From Atrina japonica (taxonomy: Eukaryota; Mollusca; Bivalvia; Pterioida; Pinnidae): a DNA stretch of 64,000 nucleotides. Positions 24,754 to 37,502 of this stretch are shown one piece after another. The first letter of the stretch is position 1. Every line of letters begins with the position of its first letter. The notes under the pieces are model-generated. The model was not told the origin of the DNA. It saw only the letters and a list, made by a program, of their open reading frames with translations, and made no database searches. The stretch is taken from contig BROG01000044.1 in assembly GCA_030159075.1 (NCBI GenBank), positions 738,501 through 802,500 of the forward strand, read 5' to 3'. A program made the position numbers and the translations under genes.

Positions 24754-24844
24754 TTAACTCATCAACCCCTGAAAAACAATGGACTCTTCTATAAATCAAT
24801 GACTTAGACCAGTCCAAATGTGTCTTTAGGGATGAATGAGTTAA
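24754..24844. mobile_element. TTAA palindromic mini-element (variant A)
   Basis: TTAACTCATCAACCCCTG at the left and agggatgaatgagttaa at the right. Confidence 0.85.
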
Positions 24845-26093
24845 CACAGAAGCATTGATCTTTTGATTTATCCATTTTTGATCCAGGTTACATGAATATA
24901 TTCAAATATTATGATGTTTGATATATTATGCATGTAATTTTAGTTCTTGTAATCATGATCAGTTCCAGTACCTTGACTGCTTTGACAGACATTTTTGTAG
25001 AACCTTTATTACAATAATTACATGGTTATTACCTTGAGAAGTCAGACAGAAAAATGCCCTGCTTGTCATCACACCAGTCTGTAAACTAATACGGAACTAC
25101 CTTTATCTGCATGGTGCATTGTATAGTGCTCAATTCCCCAGTAATCATGTTTACAAATTACTGGTAACCGGAGCTGTAGTTTCCGGAATGTTGGTAAAAG
25201 ATACATGTCGGCTCATTTATTTCTTTTTAATTGAAAAGAACTTTCCTTTCGTTTAAAAAGAATTTGCACATAGCTGGTGTGATAGACTCCTCCTGCTCAG
25301 GTTTGACTAACGCACTTAAAGAAATTCAAATTGGAATCCTATCTGCAGACTGCTTGCAAACTTGTGACAATTTTTTAGACCCCACTTTTCTGAAATCTCT
25401 GCTAAAGATTTAGCTCCTCAGCAGGAGTTTTGCTTCATTTTGAAGTTTTTCATTACAATTGGTAATATTTGAGTCAGTTTCATTAGCTGGAGACAAACAA
25501 TTTTGGCATGGGTGATCATGACCTTTTCAAATATTTATAAACAATTTACACCATCAGACTCTGCTGGTGTCTCCTGTGCACCAGCGACAGAGTAATATGT
25601 TGCTATGATCAAAGTGTTGCCAAAGCAATGATCCATGTTTATATATCATATGAGTGTTGATGAAAGAATCTTAAATTTTGTTGAATTTTGTGACATGTTT
25701 ATAGACAAATCTCTGCAGAGGTATTGGTAGTCTGGAGGTATTACACGACAGAGTGCAAATGACCTTAAGCAGCTTGAAATTGAACACATGAAAATTGACA
25801 TTAATTATTTGCTTGACATTATCACCACAAACATTAATCTTGCTTACATTAGAATTTTCCAGAAATGAATGTTTGGCTGTTACAAATCAACATATACTTA
25901 TCTGAAACTGATCATTATGTTTGTTTTAATGACTTATTTATGTCTAACAAGATTCCGAACACTCTACATAGGAATTCTAACAGCATAAATAATAAATTTC
26001 TGAAAAGCATGTTCACTGTAATTTTTGCTGTCAGATTTTTAGAATATTCTTTGAATGATGATGGAGACCATAGTGATGGAAGTTGGAAAACTT
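24845..26093. other. AT-rich stretch, nothing recognised
   Basis: The 60-codon frame at 25231-25413 has no recognisable feature. Confidence 0.5.
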
Positions 26094-26176
26094 TTAACTC
26101 ATTCATTTCTTAAGACACATTTGGACTGGTCTAAGTTACAGAAGAGTCCATTTTTTGTCAGGGATTGCTGAGTTAA
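26094..26176. mobile_element. TTAA palindromic mini-element (variant A)
   Basis: TTAACTCATTCATTTCTTAA at the left, core gacacatttggactggtcta and end gattgctgagttaa. Confidence 0.8.
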
Positions 26177-26234
26177 GGAGTCATTCAGCTCACTTGATTA
26201 CCTTACCAGAAAAGCTACATGTATATTTGAAAAA

Positions 26235-26440
26235 ATTGCTTGAGAAACCCAGTTTTGGCAATTATTCGTTTGCAAAATATTAATTCCACATTACTGTTTG
26301 TATATGCGTATGGCACTGGACCGACTTCATTTTCACAAAATATATGGGAATATAAGAATTTTAACCCTGTATATCTCTTATTTGTTATTGTACATCTAAC
26401 TTGTAAAAAACATGCTTATGCCTCTTTAATTTGATACTCA
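26235..26440 (+). repeat. Dispersed repeat, copy 2 of 3
   Basis: Shares ttgcttgagaaacccagttt, ttttcacaaaatatatggga and tataagaattttaaccctgt with copies at 18.94 and 61.45 kb. Confidence 0.75.
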
Positions 26441-27190
26441 CAGTCAACTGATGGTTTCCTTTTGTTTATTTGTTGATTTTTTGTCTTGTTTACAAAAGAG
26501 TCCTATTCAGGTTACATCTTTTGATACACATCAGCTGCCAACCAAAATTCTTCTCAAAACAATAAATTTAGTAAACTTGTTGGAAACTTAAGAAAGTCGT
26601 CCTTGCTGCCAAGTAGCTTCATTGTGTATCAGGTTTATGGAGTGCTGGGTGTTTTCATTGTTTCAAAAAAGTAACAGAAAACTATGGATCTGAAAAAACA
26701 CTGCCAGACATACACCTGGTAATCAACATTTATAGTAGTTTTGTGGCTAAAAATAATGTCAATTATCAAATTCAAAATATGTTACCATGGACACAACTTG
26801 TACATGAATTATTTTCTTTGTTTCTTGAATTTCATCTTATTAAAATTTCTATCTCCTGGATTTACCAGGCACAGTTCTGTTCAACACATAAAGCCATATT
26901 GATGAGAAATGTTGATTACAAATTTACAAGTGATGGAAAGTTTAAACAAAGAATATATGATAATATTTTTATACTGGCAATTTAAACAAGCACCTGATAT
27001 TTCTGTAATCATTGATTTTCATACAAATTTTCAAAACTATTTGGTACCTTTCCATTTGGGAAAAATTTTGCAAAAAAAAAAAAAAGACAAAATACAGTAA
27101 CATCATTCATAAAACTGTAGTATCCTCTTTCTTTGTCTTTTATAGATATCAGTTAACTTATTTAAGTCCTCTTCAGACAACATGTGTTTC
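26441..27190. other. AT-rich stretch, nothing recognised
   Basis: No shared repeat was seen; poly-A run at about 27070. Confidence 0.5.
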
Positions 27191-27272
27191 TTAACCCATT
27201 TACCCTAAAGACTGGTCTGGGCTGGTCCAAGCCAATGATTTACAGAAGAGTCCATTGGTTATCAGGGGTTAA
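27191..27272. mobile_element. TTAA palindromic mini-element (variant A)
   Basis: TTAACCCATTTACCCTAAAG at the left and tccattggttatcaggggtt at the right, ending in TTAA. Confidence 0.8.
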
Positions 27273-27470
27273 ATGTGCCTGCGGATCTTAAATACAAAGC
27301 TCAGCGTTAAGTTTTACAAATTTTGGGAATTTTTAGTCATTTTTTATGGAATTTTTGCAAGGGGAAACTACCCAAATTCGGCAGTAGATTCTAGGTATGA
27401 AAATCACTGGTAATACTGAATACCTGGATAGGTGTGTCAATAACAGTTCTAGGTACTTCACCACTTTTTT

Positions 27471-28606
27471 TTAACTCATCAACCCAACCCCCCCAAAAAA
27501 AATGGAATCATCTGAAAATCAATGACTTAAACCAGACCAAATGTGTCTTAAAGCGATTTAAGATGTCACCATGATTATTTTTATCCCCTGACAATGACTT
27601 ATAGTCGAGAATTTGATAAAATATGTGTTCAAATATATTATCAAACATGTGAAATATTATAAAAGATCTTCTTTTCGAAGTTATTTGTCTTATTAGAATT
27701 TAACTTTTCTCATACCTTAAAAAATCCAACTGTATTTCCGTATGCAATGACCTTTCAGATAAACTCTTTCGCCATATTAAATGTACTTCGTAATTCGGTC
27801 AGGGGATCTTGGTCCTTTACGCGCTCAGACTATGTTAAAGTCGGCCGATTTTTATGTCTTTTATATTTACTTTTAAAATACAGGACGTGATCTTTATTGG
27901 AAAGTGCTTGTATTATGTAAAATATATGCTTTTCAATGCTATTTTAAATACCTGAAGAAAATCGGATGAATAAATGAATAAGTATATCGGGTCACTGAAA
28001 GAAATTTCAATGTTACCCTGACTGCTGAATTTGACAAAATCAAAACAATATAACAGTGAAAAAAAGTATGCGTAGCTCATGTTTTACAATTGTGCCGCCA
28101 TGCCCAGTGGAGTTGGGCAGTTCATGATCATATGTGTCACGAATGATAAAGCCGAGAATACATTGGGACAAGTTTAAAATGGGTCAAGATCACCCGATAT
28201 ACCAAGCACGTGGACAATTCCTGAAACTATTGAATTGAAACAACGAAAAAGACCAACTTTGCCTGATATAGGTATGAAATGATGATGTACGAAAATAAAC
28301 GCAAAGGGTAATAAGAATAGAACGTATATTAACTAGAAATAGCACGTGTTTATTGGACACTCCGTAATCTGTAAAAATTTACCGAAAGTTAATTTGCAAT
28401 GCTCAAAGTATTGGTGGACAAACAATAACTGATATTACGGATTATGTTTAGCAAGATTGTTGCAGTTTTACACATGCATTTGTTATTCTTAACACCAGAT
28501 GGTCTCTTTGGAATATATATGAGATAAAATATTACATAAAATGGGCATGTAAAATTTTCCACCTACAACAGCTCATATCACTTTAATGTTACCCTGAATG
28601 AGTTAA
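27471..28606. mobile_element. TTAA palindromic element split by a later insertion
   Basis: The left part 27471-27547 (ttaactcatcaacccaaccc ... ccagaccaaatgtgtc) and right part 28587-28606 (accctgaatgagttaa) are the two ends of one variant A copy, separated by the element at 27552-28582. Confidence 0.6.
27548..28586. mobile_element. ~1.03-kb TTAA-flanked element, non-autonomous
   Basis: TTAA at 27548-27551 and 28583-28586. The ends are imperfect inverted repeats: AGCGATTTAAGATGT at the left against AGTGATATGAGCTGT (reverse complement of the right end). The interior differs in texture from its neighbours (more CG dinucleotides, e.g. 27780-27850, 28080-28150). No transposase frame is visible. 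TTAA target duplication suggests piggyBac-type mobilisation. Confidence 0.5.
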
Positions 28607-28726
28607 TGATTTAAATTTATACTGTATGTCCAGAAAGTTTGACTGTGAGCTTCATTCACATCTTAGTCTGTTAGATGTTTTATTTGGTAAACTAATCATA
28701 AAGGTTTAGTCAGGATGGGTGTCAGT

Positions 28727-29008
28727 AAGTGTAATTACTCATACTGTATACAAATCACATATATGGTTTTAGATCACATTGTGTGACCATCTCTAAATGT
28801 TCAAGTAATTACTCATACTGTATAGAAATCACATATATGGTCTTAGATCACATTGTGTGACCACCTCTAAATGTTCAAGTCACTACTCTTACTGTATAGA
28901 AATCACATAAATGGTCTTAGATCACATTGTGTGACCACCTCTAAATGTTCAAGTCACAACTCTTACTGTACAGAAATCACATACATGGTCTTAGGTCACA
29001 TTGTGTGA
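28727..29008. repeat. 74-bp tandem repeat (about 4 copies)
   Basis: Units starting tcaagt at 28801, 28875 and 28949 share cttactgtatagaaatcaca and agatcacattgtgtgacca. Confidence 0.95.
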
Positions 29009-29054
29009 AAACTACTGGTCAGGGCACATCAAACAAATATTTTTCTTATAATTC

Positions 29055-29146
29055 TTAACTAATCAACCCCTGAAAAAACAATGGACTCTTCTGTAAATCA
29101 ATGATGTTGTCTAGTCCAAATGTGTCTTTAGGGGTGAACGAGTTAA
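29055..29146. mobile_element. TTAA palindromic mini-element (variant A)
   Basis: TTAACTAATCAACCCCTG at the left and taggggtgaacgagttaa at the right. Confidence 0.83.
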
Positions 29147-29959
29147 TGATGGCATCAGAAGTATGAAATGTTGTATATTGGTAATGTAAATACATTATAG
29201 AATTATGATAGTTATTACATCTGTAGCTTGTTTTTATTTGTGATAAGCCAATGACTCTATCATCAAAGAACGAGGAATTGAATTGTCAGCTTCCTAATCA
29301 CTTGTTTCATCAGTTGGGTGGTCCTTTTGATACATATGAGCTTATATGTGCTGCCAAGACATAAAATTTTTGTTTTTTGATGGATGTCTTATCTTGGTAT
29401 ATTCCTGAACCTTTGTTCTGTTGAATCATAAATTTTACAATTATCACCTGTTTTGTAAGGAGAAAAAATGTTCTTAACCTCTGGAAAAAAGCTATCATAT
29501 TACACCTGTTTAGGAACTCTGTTCTATCAGCAACAAAAATGGGGACACTTAAGTGAGTTAAATCAAATCAAATAAAATGTTGGGACACAGGTTTTATAAG
29601 ATTTAGGATGGTATATTGTAAAGGGGACATAAATTGACATCCTCTATGATAATTGATATCAGAAACTGACGTTACTTGAGTATTTTGTAGATTAGTGTTT
29701 TTTGAATGACAGAGATATAGAGGACATAGATATTTTAGACTGTTAAAGATGAAAGTTTTAATGCTTTTGTCAAGTGCTGTTTATTACAGGTCGCTGACCC
29801 AAATCTTGGAGTCATTATTAAAGGAAAAGGCATAAAGACATTTATGTCCATTTTATCAAAGGAAACAGAGATTTTTATGGTATGATAAATGGATGCTCAG
29901 TATGCATAAATACAAACATGTATTGATATATATATATATGGAAATCTACATTTGGTCTC
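29147..29959. other. AT-rich stretch, nothing recognised
   Basis: No shared repeat was seen. Confidence 0.5.
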
Positions 29960-30244
29960 ACTGTATAGGCTACCTGGAGCTTTTCGCCCCTGGTTATTTT
30001 AGACCTTATGTGACAGAAAACATAGTCACCTCTTCATTTGCCCTACACCACCATATCATCATGGATGTCATGTTTGCTTTCCTTTTATCTTGTTTACCCC
30101 TAAAGACACATTTGGACTGGTCTAAGTCATGGATTTATAGAAGAGACCCTTGTTTTTCAGGGGTTGATGAGGTAAATTTGCCTTCTCATCTATGGACGAA
30201 AATGGTGAAAATTAAACAGGAGCAAATATTTTCTGGTATACACT
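29960..30244. mobile_element. TGTATACC-type repeat with nested TTAA palindrome
   Basis: Left end actgtataggctacctggag, then cttttcgcccctggttattt; right end aacaggagcaaatattttct then ggtatacact, an imperfect inverted match. Shares blocks with 39558-39775 and 55929-56150. A TTAA-type palindrome (about 30094-30175: cccctaaagacacatttgga ... ggggttgatgaggtaa) interrupts it. Confidence 0.65.
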
Positions 30245-30249
30245 ATCAC

Positions 30250-31387
30250 TTAACAGCATTTAGAAATAACAGGGAGCTTGTTGATTGGATGTGTCACTTT
30301 ATAGTACTTACAGATAACGGGGAGCTTGTTGATTGGATGTATCACTTTATAGTACTTACAGATAACGGGGAGCTTGTTGATTGGATGTATCACTTTATAG
30401 GAGTTAGAGATAACGGGGAGCTTGTTGACTGAATGTATCACTTTATAGGAGTTAGAGATAACGGGGAGCTTGTTGACTGGATGTATCACTTTATAGGAGT
30501 TAGAGATAACAGGGAGCTTGTTGAATGGATGTATCACTTTATAGGAGTTAGAGATAACGGGGAGCTTGTTGACTGGATGTATCACTTTATAGGAGTTAGA
30601 GATAACGGGGAGCTTGTTGACTGGATGTATCACTTTATAGTAGTTAGAGATAATGGGGAGCTTGTTGACTGGATGTATCACTTTATAGGAGTTAGAGATA
30701 ATTGGGAGCTTGTTGACTGGATGTATCACTTTATAGGAGTTAGAGATAATGGGGAGCTTGTTGACTGGATTTATCACTTTACAGTATTTAGAGATAACAG
30801 GTAGCTTGTTCACTGGATGTATCACTTTATAGGAGTTAGAGATAACAGACTGGATGTATCACTTTATAGTAGTTAGAGATAACAGGGAGCTTGTTGACTG
30901 GATGTATCACTTTATAGGAGTTAGAGATAACGGGGAGCTTGTTGACTGGATGTATCACTTTGTAGGAGTTAGAGATAATGGGGAGCTTGTTGACTGGATG
31001 TATCACTTTATAGGAGTTAGAGATAATGGGGAGCTTGTTGACTGGATGTATCACTTTATAGGAGTTAGAGATAACAGGGAGCTTGTTGACTGGATGTATC
31101 ACTTTATAGGAGTTAGAGATAACAGGGAGCTTGTTGAATGGATGTATCACTTTATAGGAGTTAGAGATAACGGGGAGCTTGTTGACTGGATGTATCACTT
31201 TGTAGGAGTTGGAGATAACGGGGAGCTTGTTGACTGGATGTATCACTTTATAGGAGTTAGAGATAATGGGGAGCTTGTTGACTGGATGTATCACTTTATA
31301 GGAGTTAGAGATAATGGGGAGCTTGTTGACTGGATTTATCACTTTACAGTATTTAGAGATAACAGGTAGCTTGTTCACTGGATGTAA
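30250..31387. repeat. 48-bp minisatellite (about 23 copies) with higher-order duplication
   Basis: Unit contains gagcttgttgactggatgta, tcactttataggag and ttagagataacgg. 48 bp is 16 codons, giving open frames on both strands. The variant unit acagtatttagagataacag occurs at 30781 and 31346, 565 bp apart, with neighbouring variants in the same order: a segmental duplication within the array. The array starts within a few bases of the preceding element's end. Confidence 0.97.
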
Positions 31388-31489
31388 ACAGTGGAACTTA
31401 TAGTTACATGGTCAACATTGGTCCATTTTGATATGATTTTGTTGTTTGTACTGCAAAGGGCTGTTTCTGACTTAAACTGGATTTAAACC

Positions 31490-31680
31490 TGGGATCCCTG
31501 GTTTACAAGTATTGTGCTCTACCAATTGACCTATCGCATCTTTTGACAAACTTTCCCATTATGAGGTCACAATTAAATGCCTCGTCAAACACTTGTGATT
31601 ATGACATCATAATCGAATGACGTCAAAAAAGCACATGAACAGCCATGTGTCAGACACATAGGTAATAGGTCAATTGAGGT
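31490..31680 (-). mobile_element. tRNA-derived SINE head plus dispersed repeat
   Basis: The reverse complement of 31490-31555 has ggtcaattggtagagcacaa (A box) and cccaggtttaaatcc (B box); a relative is at 62155-62225. 31550-31680 matches 8240-8335 inverted (gatgtcataatcaca; tgtctgacacatggct). Confidence 0.6.
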
Positions 31681-32069
31681 AAAGGAAAACTAGCTTGATC
31701 TGGTAGCAGCATAGTGTAGATATACTGCCACAATATATTATAGATTTATGGAGGTGTCCTTGATGGTAGTTGAAATGCAACAGGTTTGGAATATGCTATG
31801 CATTTTTGATGTTGGGGTATGGGCTTTAATTACTTTGAAATTACCCATCAAAAGTACAATCGTAAATTACATGTAGTTCTCTCCGGAACACTCTACAGCA
31901 TAAATGTTTTTAAAACAGTACTTAGGATCAACTCTTTGACATACATGTATATTGGTTGTTGAAGAAATCCAGATTCCAAAGCTAACAAATCTTTTCTCCA
32001 TTGGACATTAGACGTAGGATCTCTTGTTTACAATTTATATATGATGATCAACTGACAGATGCTACATAT
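31681..32069. other. AT-rich stretch, nothing recognised
   Basis: No shared repeat was seen. Confidence 0.5.
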
Positions 32070-32071
32070 TA

Positions 32072-32249
32072 CAGTGAAACTTGTACATAACAACCTCCTT
32101 AGGGACACAAGAAAACCAGTCTGTATAGGAAGGTGGTCTTTATATAGAGGTTGATTTGTACACAAATGGTACTATTGGGGACAGCAAGAAATGGTCTTTG
32201 TGACCAGGTGGTCTTTATACAGAGGTGGTCACTAAAGCGAGTTTCACTG
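32072..32249 (-). mobile_element. TA-flanked MITE, 'CAGTRAAACCTGC' family (inverted)
   Basis: CAGTGAAACTTGTACATAAC at the left and GCGAGTTTCACTG at the right, both next to TA. Interior tacacaaatggtactattgg is the reverse complement of the copy at 4519. Confidence 0.88.
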
Positions 32250-32680
32250 TATACAGGAATGAACAGTGCAGCAGTTTCACCATATGTACTGCTATAACAC
32301 ATGTTCTGAGTCTTTTAGAGTCTGAGAGTTGAAAACTTTTAAAGTTATTACAATGCCCCAGGTAAAATCTGCAGAGTTTGGCAATACTGATGTCTGGACA
32401 ACAAAAATAATTGCTGAACCAATCTTGACACACAACAGAAGTGAATTATCTTGAATGTTTTGAGATCTCTTTGGATGCAGAAAGTTCAGAACTGAATATA
32501 TTACAATGTATATATACATCTTTTATGCTTTTCCTGTGTTTACTTCAGGTGTTTTTCTCTCTTACTGACTAAAAATGTTGTTTCACCATTTCATCTCTGA
32601 CTGTTCGACATTTTACACATCTAATGCATTACTCGGAGGCGCAAAAAGAAAAAAAAAGAAAAAGGAAAAGTGAAAATTGA
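32250..32680. other. AT-rich stretch, nothing recognised
   Basis: Ends in an A-rich run (32640-32672) beside the 35-bp array. Confidence 0.5.
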
Positions 32681-34626
32681 GTTTTGAGATGTATGACTGG
32701 TGTTTAATTTTCTGTGTGTTGAGATGTATGACTGATGTTTAATTTTCTGTGTGTTGAGATGTATGACTGATGTTTAATTTTCTGTGTGTTGAGATGTATG
32801 ACTGGTGTTTAATTTTCTGTGTGTTGAGATGTATGACTGATGTTTAATTTTCTGTGTGTTGAGATGTATGACTGATGTTTAATTTTCTGTGTGTTGAGAT
32901 GTAAGACTGTGTTTAATTTTCTGTGTGTTGAGATGTATGACTGGTGTTTAATTTTCTGTGTGTTGAGATGTATGACTGATGTTTAATTTTCTGTGTGTTG
33001 AGATGTATGACTGATGTTTAATTTTCTGTGTGTTGAGATGTAAGACTGTGTTTAATTTTCTGTGTTGAGATGTATGACTGGTGTTTAATTTTCTGTGTGT
33101 TGAGATGTATGACTGATGTTTTAATTTTCTGTGTGTTAAGATCTATGACTGATGTTTAATTTTCTGTGTGTTGAGATGTATGACTGGTGTTTAATTTTCT
33201 GTGTGTTGAGATGTATGACTGGTGTTTAATTCTCTGTGTGTTGAGATGTAAGACTGATGTTTAATTTTCTGTGTGTTGAGATGTAAGACTGATGTTTAAT
33301 TTTCTGTGTGTTGAGATGTATGACTGGTGTTTAATTTTCTGTGTGTTGAGATGTAAGACTGATGTTTAATTTTCTGTGTGTTGAGATGTATGACTGGTGT
33401 TTAATTTTCTGTGTGTTGAGATGTATGACTGATGTTTAATTTTCTGTGTGTTTTATATGTATGACTGATGTTTAATTTTCTGTGTGTTTGAGATGTATGA
33501 CTGGTGTTTAATTTTCTGTGTGTGTTGTAAGATGTATGACTGGTGTTTAATTTTCTGTGTGTTGAGATGTATGACTGGTGTTTAATTTTCTGTGTGTTGA
33601 GATGTATGACTGATGTTTAATTTTCTGTGTGTTGAGATGTATGACTGGTGTTTAATTTTCTATGTGTGTGTTTAGATGTATGAATTTTCTGATGTTTAAT
33701 TTTCTGTGTGTTGAGATGTATGACTGATGTTTAATTTTCTGTGTTGAGATGTATGACTGATGTTTAATTTTCTGTGTGTTGAGATGTATGACTGGTGTTT
33801 AATTTTCTGTGTGTTGAGATGTATGACTGGTGTTTAATTTTCTGTGTGTTGAGATGTATGACTGGTGTTTAATTTTCTGTGTTGAGATGTATGACTGGTG
33901 TTTAATTTTCTGTGTGTTGAGATGTATGACTGGTGTTTAATTTTCTGTGTTGAGATGTATGACTGGTGTTTAATTTTCTGTGTGTTGAGATGTATGACTG
34001 GTGTTTAATTTTCTGTGTGTTGAGATGTATGACTGGTGTTTAATTTTCTGTGTGTTGAGATGTATGACTGATGTTTAATTTTCTGTGTGTTGAGATGTAA
34101 GACTGTATGTTTAAATTTTCTGTGTGTTGAGATGTATGACTGATGTTTAATTTTTCTGTGTGTTGAGAATTTTCTGTGTATGACTGATGTTTAATTTTCT
34201 GTGTGTTGAGATGTATGACTGATGTTTAATTTTCTGTGTGTTGAGATGTATGACTGATGTTTAATTTTCTGTGTGTTGAGATGTATGACTGATGTTTAAT
34301 TTTCTGTGTGTTGAGATGTATGACTGGTGTTTAATTTTCTGTGTGTTGAGATGTATGACTGGTGTTTAATTTTCTGTGTGTTGAGATGTATCACTGGTGT
34401 TTAATTTTCTGTGTTGAGATGTATGACTGGTGTTTAATTTTCTGTGTGTTGAGATGTATGACTGGTGTTTAATTTTCTGTGTGTTGAGATGCATGACTGG
34501 TGTTTAATTTTCTGTGTGTTGAGATGTATGACTGGTGTTTAATTTTCTGTGTGTTGAGATGTATGACTGGTGTTCAATTTTCTGTGTGTTGAGATCTATG
34601 ACTGGTGTTTAATTTTCTATGTTGAT
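32681..34626. repeat. 35-bp minisatellite, about 55 copies (1.95 kb)
   Basis: Unit is gagatgtatgactgatgttt followed by aattttctgtgtgtt, with a common A/G variant (actgatg/actggtg). Very homogeneous. A few units have small duplications (e.g. 33,670 and 34,165). 35 bp is not a multiple of three, so no long frame appears. Largest array in the window. Confidence 0.98.
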
Positions 34627-35247
34627 ATTTTATTTCATATATTTATGATTAACTGCTTTAACAGGGATAGTCTTATTTACTCAAGACAGGTGGGAATGAC
34701 AGCTGATGCGGTCTGAATGTACAAATTCTTTCCTATAAACTGGTCTAGCCCCCTAGACAACATTCATCATCGCACACATATGCCTGGTATGAAGTCGTCT
34801 TTACAGCCTGAAATCATGATCTTTTAATTCTAATAAAAAAAGTGTTATCCTCTAAAATTTCTCATTTATGTGTATACAAATTATTGTGCAAACCAGGTGA
34901 GAGGGTGACTAGGTATTTGTGATGTCAGTAACAACAGTTGATAGGTTCATTACCCTTATTGTGGGACATATAAAAATCTTGATAAATTTAACGATTCATG
35001 TACTCTAGACAAACATAGACCTGAGCTATTTTGTCTTTTTTATATGTAAAATATTTGTTTCGTAATTGACCCTGCAGATTCAAAGTAATGAAGGATTTTG
35101 CTCCAGGTGCAGCAAAAGCAACTTGGCAATCATTGTCTGTGTCGGCAGTTGTTGTGTTGTGTGACTAAAGAGAGATTACACAGTAATCTTGGCCTAAGTG
35201 ATGCATGGTTGTATAAAACGGAAAATTACACACTTTCAAAAAATGTA
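34627..35247. other. AT-rich stretch, nothing recognised
   Basis: No shared repeat was seen. Confidence 0.5.
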
Positions 35248-35425
35248 TTGTCAAACTTGCATTAAAAGCCACATGTGTATAAAGGGCACCTGCCTATAAA
35301 GGCCATTCAAACTAACCTTTGATATTCTTTTTTATTATGATTACACCTCTTTATAAAGGTCACCTGTCCTATAATGGCTACTCTTGCCTGTTCCCTTGAG
35401 TGGCCTTTATAGACAACTTTGACCA
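35248..35425 (-). mobile_element. MITE, 'GTCAAAC / ggcctttata' family (diverged)
   Basis: Left ttgtcaaacttgc, right caactttgacca. Interior cctataaaggccattcaaac and cccttgagtggcctttatag match the inverse of the copy at 56454-56629. Confidence 0.7.
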
Positions 35426-35721
35426 TATGTGATGTGTTTGTATGTACATGTATGTGTGTGTATTTGTGGTTTTGAGTCATACCACATATTTTGTTTTTCT
35501 GAATTCTTTTGTGATTAGAAAATTACTTGAGATGACTTTTCCTAGCTTTAAGGTAATGTGAAAGAAACCTCACTGAATTGACAGAGGTCTGAATACTTAT
35601 TAATCCCAACATGTAAAATCTTGATCTTATCTGTTTGGCTTTATAAGGTAGAATCTAAGAGATCAGCTTGCTAACAAACTCATAATCATCAGTCTTTTTT
35701 AGATACACAAAGGCCTAGTAA

Positions 35722-35809
35722 ATGAATACACCCCTAAAGACACATTTAGACTGGTCTAAGTCATTGATTTACAGAAGAATCCATTGTTTTTCAGGAGTTG
35801 ATGAGTTAA
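35722..35809. mobile_element. TTAA palindromic mini-element (variant A)
   Basis: acacccctaaagacacattt at the left and gttgatgagttaa at the right; left TTAA lost. Confidence 0.75.
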
Positions 35810-36309
35810 CACACATTATCACAGATGATGTTGACTCCCAGTTTATCAGTATGTCTAATGTTCTCTAAATTCAGACTTTAATTTTCATTGGAATCTAAAC
35901 CAGGACCTATGTTACTTGAAACTATGTATGATTCAGCATATTGAATTTGGATCCCTTTCAAAACCCTCCCCAATTAGTGTGACCGGAATTCCTATCTAAA
36001 TCAACCTTGTGTGTAGCTTGGATCCATGACAATCTGTTCAGTACACGATCTGAAGAATGTGACTGATGTTACCAAGACTGCGTGTAAAATGTCTTCCCTC
36101 CTAACCAGTCTTATCTACGAGATTACATGACACTAAAAATGTTAATGGTGAAAAAATTCCTTGAGTAATGAAAAACTGTAAATGTTAATTTTTGTGATTC
36201 TAAACACAGATTTTTATGTAATCTAAGTATGTCTTCCTAAATATGGTTGTATAAGAGGATACATAATATTGACTGCAGGCACTCATTCTTCTTGTTGATG
36301 TCAGAAACT
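35810..36309. other. AT-rich stretch, nothing recognised
   Basis: No shared repeat was seen. Confidence 0.5.
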
Positions 36310-36880
36310 ATGTATGCTAGAGATGCTATTTTAGTTTATTGTCATCTTCATAATCTGCAAGCTAGAGATGCTGTTTTAGTTTATTGTCACCTTCATAATC
36401 TGCAAGCTAGAGATGCTGTTTTAGTTTATTTCCCGTTCAGTATCTATATGCTAGAGATGCTGTTTTAGTTTATTGTCCCGTTCAGTATCTATATGCTACA
36501 GATGCTGTTTTAGTTTATTGTCCCGTTCAGTATCTATATGCTACAGATGCTGTTTTAGTTTATTGTCCCATTCATCATCTGTATGCTAGAGATGCTGTTT
36601 TAGTTTATTGTCCCGTTCATCATCTGTATGCTAGATATGCTGTTTTAGTTTATTGTTCCGTTCAGAATCTGTATGCTAGAGATGCTGTTTTAGTTTATTG
36701 TCCACTTCAGAATCTGTATGCTAGAGATGCTGTTTTAGTTTATTGTCCCGTTCAGAAACCATGCATGTTAGAAATGCTGTTTTAGTTTATTATCCCCTTC
36801 AAAAACTATGTATGGTAAAGAGATGTAGTTTTAGTTCATTGTCCACTTCAGAAGCCATGTATGCTAAAGAGATGCTGTTA
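36310..36880. repeat. 45-bp minisatellite (about 12-13 copies)
   Basis: Unit contains tatgctagagatgctgtttt then agtttattgtcccgttcag. Starts at 36448 and 36493 give 45 bp. Edges are degenerate. Confidence 0.96.
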
Positions 36881-37500
36881 AGTCTTGTATCAGTTAAACA
36901 ATAATCTTAATTTCAGAAACCATGTATTCTATGGATACTATAGAGCATAGAGATGCTGTATGGGTTTTCTGTCTTACAGGGACATGTTGCAAGGGTTTTT
37001 TTAAAGTAGTTATGCCGCATGTTGAATCTAGCCAAATCAAGCAAGCCAGCAACCATTAACATCAAGCCATTCTATACTATTATGGCACATTCCACTAAAT
37101 AGTACATAAAAATGCAGGTTATGCAGTATTAATGAAACTTGCAAATTGTTGTTCAAAGTTTTTGTTGATTTCTCAGGTAAAAGTAGTGATAGATGGGTGC
37201 ATCTGAATGCAGTATATTGTGGATTGCGTAATGCAGATATATTTTACATCCAGTTTACTCATGGCTGAATGATTTCCCAATGAAGCCTGTGCTTTAAATG
37301 CATTGCATCTGTGATCTCTTTGTTGTTACAGGTGAACTGTAACTTGGTTGTAAACAAACACTGCAGTATCACTAACTGTGTAGTATGTATTGAATGCGAT
37401 CTAACTGCACTTATTTTCCTTTCACATAGTTTGCTGGTTCAGCAATTTCTACAGTAGAGCCACTATCAATTCCTTGCAAAACATTTAACTAACTATAGAA
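36881..37500. other. AT-rich stretch, nothing recognised
   Basis: No shared repeat was seen. Confidence 0.5.
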
Positions 37501-37502
37501 TA

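Noticed and set aside
30250..31378. Long frames of 16-residue repeats (VDWMYHFIGVRDNGEL) as a gene
   Set aside because: They come from the 48-bp minisatellite, open on both strands, with in-frame stops and a truncated unit; unit variants look neutral.
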